Shown here: in pieces, positions 1 through 3,433 of the stretch
How the letters are laid out: each line of letters opens with the position of its first letter
How positions within the stretch are numbered: position 1 is the first letter of the stretch
Assembly: GCA_031274075.1 (NCBI GenBank)
Contig: JAISQQ010000181.1
Coordinates: forward strand, 1 to 5,286
From: Accumulibacter sp.
GTDB taxonomy: Bacteria; Pseudomonadota; Gammaproteobacteria; Burkholderiales; Rhodocyclaceae
Direction: 5' to 3'
DNA length: 5,286 nt
Made by a program: the position numbers and the translations under genes
The notes under the pieces: generated by a model
Database searches by the model: none
What the model was told of the DNA's origin: nothing
Seen by the model: only the letters and a program-made list of their open reading frames with translations

Positions 1-17
1 GGCAAGGATCATCGCTT

Positions 18-257
18 TCATTTTCGGAGGACAGAAATATTTGCGGGCGCTGCGCACCCGGTAACTGACTGTCCTCCGTCCTCTGTCTTCTGTCCTCTGG
101 AATCGAAAAATACGTAGCGTCCGTACAGTTCGCAGCCTTTCATGCCCGGATCGCAGGGCAGATTTTTGACCTTGCCGCAATGGCCGTTCAGTTCGTGCGG
201 GCAGCTCCATGCTCCTCCGGTCATCGTGTTTTGCCTGAAGATTTCGATGACCGCCAT
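18..257 (-). CDS. Small four-cysteine conserved protein of unknown function
   Basis: An open frame of 79 codons. The core has four evenly spaced cysteines (residues 19, 27, 35 and 42) in the contexts SCPHELNGHC and PCDPGMKGC, followed by ELYGRYVFF. The spacing CX7CX7CX6C suggests a small metal-binding or disulfide-stabilised domain. It resembles short conserved hypothetical proteins I have seen in proteobacteria, but I know no function for them. I chose the ATG at 257 because MAVIEIF leads straight into the conserved core. A TTG nine codons upstream (284) keeps the frame open, and an internal ATG at 224 has an AGG about nine bases ahead of it, so the start is not certain. No strong Shine-Dalgarno precedes the ATG at 257. 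After residue 52 the protein runs through a 7-bp tandem repeat (69-96), so its last 25 or so residues are probably not part of the conserved fold. It stands alone, divergent from the gene at 533. Confidence 0.6.
   Translation of the reverse strand: MAVIEIFRQNTMTGGAWSCPHELNGHCGKVKNLPCDPGMKGCELYGRYVFFDSRGQKTEDGGQSVTGCAAPANISVLRK
69..96. repeat. Heptamer tandem repeat, four copies of CTGTCCT type
   Basis: Four contiguous 7-bp units lie at 69-75, 76-82, 83-89 and 90-96: CTGTCCT, CCGTCCT, CTGTCTT, CTGTCCT. A partial fifth unit (CTGG) follows. The array is 28 bp, not a multiple of three, and lies inside the 3' part of the cysteine-rich gene. Any change in copy number would therefore shift the frame of the protein's tail. 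Confidence 0.85.
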
Positions 258-362
258 TGTCCGTGCGAACCGCCCACGGTTCAAGAGGCGGTTTTGTAGA
301 GTAGACGCCGTCCGCCCGTTGTAATCGCCGGCGCGAAACGCTACATTGCTTCAAGGTTTTTG

Positions 363-379
363 CGAAGGCTCCGCCTTCG
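363..379. repeat. Small perfect hairpin, 7-bp stem with TCC loop
   Basis: CGAAGGC at 363-369 and GCCTTCG at 373-379 are perfect inverted repeats around a three-base TCC loop. No T-run follows on either strand, so it is not a standard intrinsic terminator. It lies in gene-free sequence. One hairpin of the composite palindrome at 1529-1584 also has a three-base TCC loop, which hints at a common repeat type but does not prove one. Confidence 0.5.
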
Positions 380-470
380 GAAGCTGGCGAATGTTTCCTC
401 AAATCCTGTCCCACACATGAGCCGTCCAAGCCATTCTTCCACCGGACCCGTGCGGAAAGGCGCGCAGGCC

Positions 471-528
471 GCTCGCTTCCCGCTCAAGCCAACGCCGCTT
501 TGCGGCTGGCTCGATTCAGGCGTCGAGC
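471..528 (+). other. Candidate integron attC-like site, upstream (site A)
   Basis: The core is an imperfect hairpin: AGCC (487-490) pairs with GGCT (508-511) and GCCG (494-497) with CGGC (503-506) around a CTTTG loop, with unpaired A/C bases on the left arm. The outer ends GCTCG (471-475) and CGAGC (524-528) are also complementary. GTCGAGC at 522-528 fits the attC right-end consensus GTTRRRY at six of seven positions; the left box fits poorly. The pattern TCAAGCC...GGCTGGCT...TTCAGGCGT resembles gammaproteobacterial attC sites as I remember them. The ATG of the membrane-protein gene lies five bases past the right box, the usual cassette geometry. No integrase gene is in the window, so the site may be a relic. 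Confidence 0.4.
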
Positions 529-532
529 GTCG

Positions 533-982
533 ATGAAAACGTCCTTGCGTTTCAAACATTTTTCCTTGCGAGCCTCGGCGCTTGCCGCGGGCGCGGGTCC
601 GTATGTTCATGCCGTTTTCGTCGCTCTCGCCGTGGGCGGGGTCATTTCCCTCGTTCGCTGGCAACTCACGCCTGGCAATCTGTTTCTCGCGCTCTACCTT
701 GCGGGATGGCTCGGCCTGTCCCTGGCCGCGATTACTCGCAAACGCAAAATCATGTTTTCGGCGCTTGCGCTCACGGTGCTGGCCTTGCTTCCTCTTGCCG
801 CGGTGTTCCTGTTTCGCGTCGGCTTCGTGCTCAAGCATGGGGGCATGGACTGCTTTACCTGTGAAGGCTCCCCGCTACTGTTCCTCTATTACTGGGTCAT
901 CGAGTCCGCTATCCTGTTTCCGGGTCTGGCCGCCGCGGGGCTGCTTTGGCACTCGGCGCGCGTTCGCGCGGTCGACAGATGA
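533..982 (+). CDS. Small four-helix integral membrane protein, probable integron cassette gene
   Basis: A 149-residue protein made largely of hydrophobic stretches. Likely transmembrane helices are at residues 21-43, 49-68, 73-98 and 113-138, with basic residues (Arg69-Lys70-Arg71-Lys72) between helices two and three. A short loop between helices three and four carries a CxxC pair (Cys107, Cys110 in DCFTCEG), which could bind metal or act in redox chemistry. I do not recognise the family and assign no function. The start at 533 is an ATG followed by a basic N-terminus (MKTSLRFKHF). An in-frame TTG at 500 lies inside the attC-like stem and is less likely. Only a weak CAGG (517-520) precedes the ATG. 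The stop codon falls in the left end of the downstream attC-like site, as in many gene cassettes. Competing frames over this stretch give low-complexity, Arg-rich or otherwise unlikely proteins. Confidence 0.62.
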   Translation: MKTSLRFKHFSLRASALAAGAGPYVHAVFVALAVGGVISLVRWQLTPGNLFLALYLAGWLGLSLAAITRKRKIMFSALALTVLALLPLAAVFLFRVGFVLKHGGMDCFTCEGSPLLFLYYWVIESAILFPGLAAAGLLWHSARVRAVDR

Positions 983-1036
983 CAATTCATTCGAGCCGAC
1001 GCCGTTTCGCGGCGCGGCGCAAGCCCGGCCTTGGAG
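977..1036 (+). other. Candidate integron attC-like site, downstream (site B)
   Basis: GCCG (995-998) plus CGCCG (1000-1004) pairs with CGGCG (1010-1014) plus CGGC (1015-1018). This makes a nine-bp stem with one bulged A (999) and a TTTCG loop; a single extrahelical base is typical of attC. The string ACAATTCATTCGAGCCGACG and the following arm closely match the attC of aadA-type cassettes as I remember it. The outer boxes are degenerate: TGAC replaces TAAC on the left, and CTTGGAG fits GTTRRRY at only five of seven positions on the right. The two boxes do not pair with each other. The stop codon (980-982) of the membrane-protein gene lies in the left box. Transposase-derived sequence begins just to the right and may have damaged that end. 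Confidence 0.5.
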
Positions 1037-1051
1037 CACACAAAAACCGTC

Positions 1052-1495
1052 ATGATTCTTGACGGCAACGGACGCACCTACCAAGCTCACAAAACGCCGA
1101 TTGAAACGCTTGACCCTGATTTCCCAATACCTGAATCAGGCAAAGCGACGCCCTTTGGGATATACAGCGTCTTTGAAAACAAGGGATTTGTAGGCGTGGG
1201 ACTGAGTGCCGATACGGCGTCTTTCGGACTGTTCTCGTTCATCAGCAAAAACTGCCAGGGTAGTCCGCTTGTCAGCGCCGCCGTCCTTGTGGAACCGATC
1301 TTTGCCACTGCGACAGACAAAGGTCTGACCGTGAAGTGTGTGCTTGATGAACGCGTCTATGAAAAAGGCTGCAAGGTTTCAGATGAAGACTATGAAAACT
1401 TGAATATCAACGATTTCTTTCAACTGCTTGCGACATCCGCGCAGGCGATGACCCTGAGAAGCTGTTTTAAAAAAATGGGTACGAGAAATGCTTAG
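1052..1495 (+). pseudogene. ISAzo13-family transposase remnant, truncated and internally deleted
   Basis: The 147-residue frame matches two separated blocks of ISAzo13-family (DDE) transposases, judged from memory. Block one (about residues 6-53) has NGRTYQ, then DFPIPESGKATPFGIY, then KGFVGVGLSADTASF. Block two (about 55-117) has LFSFISKN, PLVS, a T-D-KGLTVKC segment and KVSDED. In full-length enzymes these blocks are separated by roughly 70-90 residues that carry the second catalytic Asp (TADGGG region) and the catalytic Glu just before LFSF. Here they are fused in frame at about residue 54. The N-terminal third, including the first catalytic Asp, is also missing, and the usual FHGEWNY ending is replaced by unrelated sequence. 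It should be catalytically dead. The stretch is visibly AT-richer than its neighbours, which fits foreign origin. A TTG at 1031 extends the frame into attC-like site B. No terminal inverted repeats were recognised. Confidence 0.75.
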
Positions 1496-1528
1496 ATCCC
1501 AAAAACCTCAATTCGAGCACTGGGTGAA

Positions 1529-1584
1529 GGTAGGGCGGTTTCTCCGAAACCGCCGCCCGGCGCGCTCGGAGAGCGCGCCCTACC
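1529..1584. repeat. Composite palindrome with two hairpins, REP/MITE-like
   Basis: Two nine-bp hairpins lie side by side. GGCGGTTTC (1534-1542) pairs with GAAACCGCC (1546-1554) around a TCC loop, and GGCGCGCTC (1559-1567) pairs with GAGCGCGCC (1571-1579) around a GGA loop. The ends GGTAGGG (1529-1535) and CCCTACC (1578-1584) are complementary, as are CTCCG (1542-1546) and CGGAG (1567-1571), all centred on the same point (1556.5). The element can therefore fold as one long dyad or as paired hairpins. No T-run follows, so this is more likely a dispersed repeat than a terminator. Confidence 0.7.
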
Positions 1585-1718
1585 CTGGATGATCCCTCTG
1601 CTTCTCAAACGTCTTTCTGATTTCTAAAACAGCTTCCAAAACAGTTCCAGGCGGCAAAAGACCCTTTTTTCGGCCCTTTCCCCGGCTCTTTTCCCGAATG
1701 ATCTCTCATTTTTCTTTT

Positions 1719-1779
1719 GCCCTTTTTGCTGAAAAAGGGCGAATTCCGGGCAGGCGGGAATCCTCCCCCGCCGGCCCGG
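1719..1779 (-). terminator. Possible terminator region of the minus-strand operon
   Basis: Reading on the minus strand about 93 bases past the diguanylate cyclase stop, there is a GC-rich hairpin: arms 1746-1758 and 1767-1779, 12 of 13 positions complementary, eight-base loop. About 13 bases beyond its base comes CTTTTT. Those bases form one arm of a second hairpin, GCCCTTTTT/AAAAAGGGC (1719-1727 with 1732-1740). The T-run is not directly adjacent to the GC-rich stem, so this is an atypical terminator at best. Confidence 0.3.
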
Positions 1780-1871
1780 ACGCGCATCAGGAGATTCGCG
1801 CCGGCAAACGACCGCCGCGAAAAAATTTCCCGTGATTCCGCCGCTCCGTGGCCCTGGGGAAGCGCGGGCCA

Positions 1872-2804
1872 TCAGTTTACGACGACCCTGTTCTTACCGC
1901 CGCGCTTGGCTTCGTAGAGCGCCACGTCCGCCCGGTTGATGAAGCTTTCCGCCGTCTCGATCGGCTGGTAGGTGCTGCACCCGATGCTCACGGAAATATT
2001 GTGCGGCAACTTGTCGAATTGATGGCTTTCTATGCGCGCGCGTATTTTTTCCGCCGTGTTGGCCACCTGGTTCTGCGTGATGTATTGGACCAGGACGGCG
2101 AATTCCTCCCCGCCGTACCGGCACGCCGCGTCTTCCCGGCGCAGGATGGATTGCAGCAATTGACCGATGCCCGAGAGCACCATGTCTCCCGCCACATGGC
2201 CCTGGGTGTCGTTTACATTCTTGAAATCGTCGACGTCGATGAGAATGAGGGAAAACGTGGCCCCGGTTTTTTCCGAAATGGCCATGTTTTCCCGCAACAG
2301 ATCGTTGAAAGTGGCCCGGTTGAACAGCCCGGTCAGGCCGTCGCGCCGGGATTTCTGCTTGTATTCGTTGAGGTCCACGCCCAGGCTGCGGCGTTCCAGG
2401 AGGTTTTCCCTGGCGCGTTGCAGGATGCGCACCTTTTCCTGGTATTCCTCGCCCAGGGTGCGCACGATGAGCAGATTCTCGCCGGAAAGCTCCAGCGCGT
2501 AGGCCACGAAAGAAACTTCCTGCTGGTCGGCTCCCGTTTCGTGCCATACCCCGGAAGAAACGCTGCCGCTCGTCTCGCCGCGTTCAAAGAACTCCTCCAC
2601 GTCGTAGATGAAGAAGTCCAGCATCTCGGATTGCGTCCAGAAGGTTTCGGACAGCGCGGTGCCCCGGCCGAAGAAATTCGCGAAAGATTCGGGCGGCTCT
2701 CCGAAAAGCTCGTAGCGCCAGGGAGCCAGCCTCCTGAAGATGGTGATGTCCATCTGTCGCAGGATGGCAATGGCCAGTTGATCGTCTTGGACGGACATAA
2801 GCAT
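1872..2804 (-). CDS. GGDEF diguanylate cyclase with N-terminal sensor-like domain
   Basis: A 310-residue soluble protein predicted to make cyclic-di-GMP from two GTP. The GGDEF domain (about 150-310) has DGLTGLFNR at 155-163, the metal-binding segment LIDVDDFKNVNDTQGH (Asp190, Asp192-193, Asn198) and the active-site signature GGEEF at 231-235. A product-inhibition I-site is present as RRED (222-225), five residues before GGEEF, the standard spacing. The C-terminal YEAKRGGKN motif is intact. The first 120 or so residues (AIAILRQMDITIFRRL..., then a VWHET segment) are predicted mixed alpha/beta and look PAS-like. Residues 120-150 are a charged helix, probably a signalling coiled coil joining sensor to catalytic domain. 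There are no transmembrane segments. The ATG at 2804 is chosen; another at 2798 is equally possible, and neither has a strong ribosome site. It is the last gene of the operon, 64 bases after the GTPase gene, so its input is likely linked to that switch. Confidence 0.96.
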   Translation of the reverse strand: MLMSVQDDQLAIAILRQMDITIFRRLAPWRYELFGEPPESFANFFGRGTALSETFWTQSEMLDFFIYDVEEFFERGETSGSVSSGVWHETGADQQEVSFVAYALELSGENLLIVRTLGEEYQEKVRILQRARENLLERRSLGVDLNEYKQKSRRDGLTGLFNRATFNDLLRENMAISEKTGATFSLILIDVDDFKNVNDTQGHVAGDMVLSGIGQLLQSILRREDAACRYGGEEFAVLVQYITQNQVANTAEKIRARIESHQFDKLPHNISVSIGCSTYQPIETAESFINRADVALYEAKRGGKNRVVVN

Positions 2805-2836
2805 CTGCCAGCGTTGTTGTTTGTACCCAGTGTCGG

Positions 2837-2868
2837 AAAAAAAGATTCAGCTTTGCATGCAAACGGCT
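2837..2868 (-). promoter_or_regulatory. Intergenic palindrome followed by T-run, possible attenuator
   Basis: A perfect 12-bp palindrome TTTGCATGCAAA (2852-2863) lies between the GTPase and cyclase genes. AGC/GCT outside it can extend the stem past a two-base bulge. On the minus strand a run of seven T (2837-2843) follows about eight bases later. It could partly terminate transcription and lower cyclase expression relative to the GTPase. The short stem and the gap make this weak. Confidence 0.3.
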
Positions 2869-3360
2869 TCAGTGGTTCATCATGGCCCTGGCCAGCGAAG
2901 TAAAGGCTTCCTCCACCGCGTGACCCGTTTTCGCGCTGGTCTTGATGAAGGGGATGCCGGTGGCTTCGAGGGCCGCGAGTTGATCGTCGGGAATCTCCCA
3001 ATTCAGGTCCGCCTTGTTGATGAGGATGATGTGCGGCACGTCGCCCGCCGTTTCCAGGGCCAGCTTGCGCAGATGCAGCGCCATGTTCAGGGTTTCCCGG
3101 CGCGTGCCGTCCGCGACCGCGAAAAAGCCCATGGCCCCCCGCAGGTACGACAGGTTTATGTCCGCGAAATCGTCCTTGCCTTCCATGTCCCACAGCACCA
3201 TGCTCAGCTCGGCGCCGTCGACATCGAGGGTCTTCTTGCTGATTTTCACACCCACGGTGGAAAGGTATCTGTCGGAAAACATGGAATGCACGAACCGTTC
3301 GACCAGTGCGCTTTTCCCGACGGAAAACGCACCCACCATACAGACCTTTTTGCTAATCAT
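2869..3360 (-). CDS. Small Ras/Rab-like GTPase, prokaryotic
   Basis: A 163-residue stand-alone G domain. The P-loop is GAFSVGKSA (10-18), switch I Thr is Thr35 in STVGVK, switch II is WDMEGKDDF (57-65), the base-recognition motif is NKAD (115-118) and the last loop is TSAK (141-144). Numbering follows human Ras almost exactly at the P-loop and Thr35. The residue equivalent to Ras Gln61 is Lys62 and that equivalent to Gly12 is Phe12, so intrinsic hydrolysis is probably slow and a GTPase-activating partner is expected. There is no C-terminal lipidation cysteine (it ends AMMNH), so any membrane recruitment must come from a partner. The obvious candidate is the longin/roadblock-like domain of the upstream membrane protein. 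The ATG start has AGG eight bases ahead of it. It sits 73 bases after the stop of the OmpA-type gene. The family of Rab-like bacterial GTPases next to roadblock-type or GGDEF genes is known to me in outline; the exact effector is not. Confidence 0.94.
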   Translation of the reverse strand: MISKKVCMVGAFSVGKSALVERFVHSMFSDRYLSTVGVKISKKTLDVDGAELSMVLWDMEGKDDFADINLSYLRGAMGFFAVADGTRRETLNMALHLRKLALETAGDVPHIILINKADLNWEIPDDQLAALEATGIPFIKTSAKTGHAVEEAFTSLARAMMNH

Positions 3361-3433
3361 TCTGCGTGCCTGTCATTCAACGTTATATTCGAGGAGAACC
3401 ATGCAAAATCGTCGCTGGGCAAGACTTTCCGGC

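Larger units (their letters stand above)
1496..1871. other. Gene-free stretch with palindromes
   Basis: No convincing gene lies here on either strand. It contains a composite palindrome near its left end, a pyrimidine-rich tract on the plus strand (about 1590-1730), and two adjacent hairpins (1719-1779) downstream of the diguanylate cyclase gene. Short minus-strand frames are low-complexity (Gly/Lys/Arg-rich) and lack credible starts. Confidence 0.6.

Noticed and set aside
268..293. Inverted repeat AACCGCC/GGCGGTT as an operator for the cysteine-rich gene
   Set aside because: The arms are only seven bases around a 12-base loop in GC-rich sequence, with no promoter nearby; chance is sufficient.
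341..838. Minus-strand open frame of 165 codons
   Set aside because: It is a charged, low-complexity product antisense to the hydrophobic four-helix protein, whose transmembrane pattern is the stronger coding signal.
1496..1600. A third attC-like site ending a second cassette
   Set aside because: The palindrome here lacks the attC core and boxes, and the preceding frame is a transposase remnant, not a cassette gene.
1605..1872. Minus-strand small frames downstream of the cyclase
   Set aside because: They are Gly/Lys/Arg-rich, run through the hairpins, and have no family resemblance or good start.
1848..2903. Long plus-strand open frame (351 codons) opposite the cyclase gene
   Set aside because: It is the antisense shadow of the GGDEF gene, whose motifs are intact on the minus strand; the plus product has no recognisable domain.
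3380..3392. TATAAC (minus strand, 3382-3387) as a -10 box for a separate GTPase promoter
   Set aside because: No acceptable -35 hexamer lies at 16-18 bases; the nearest TTGCAT is only 13 bases away.
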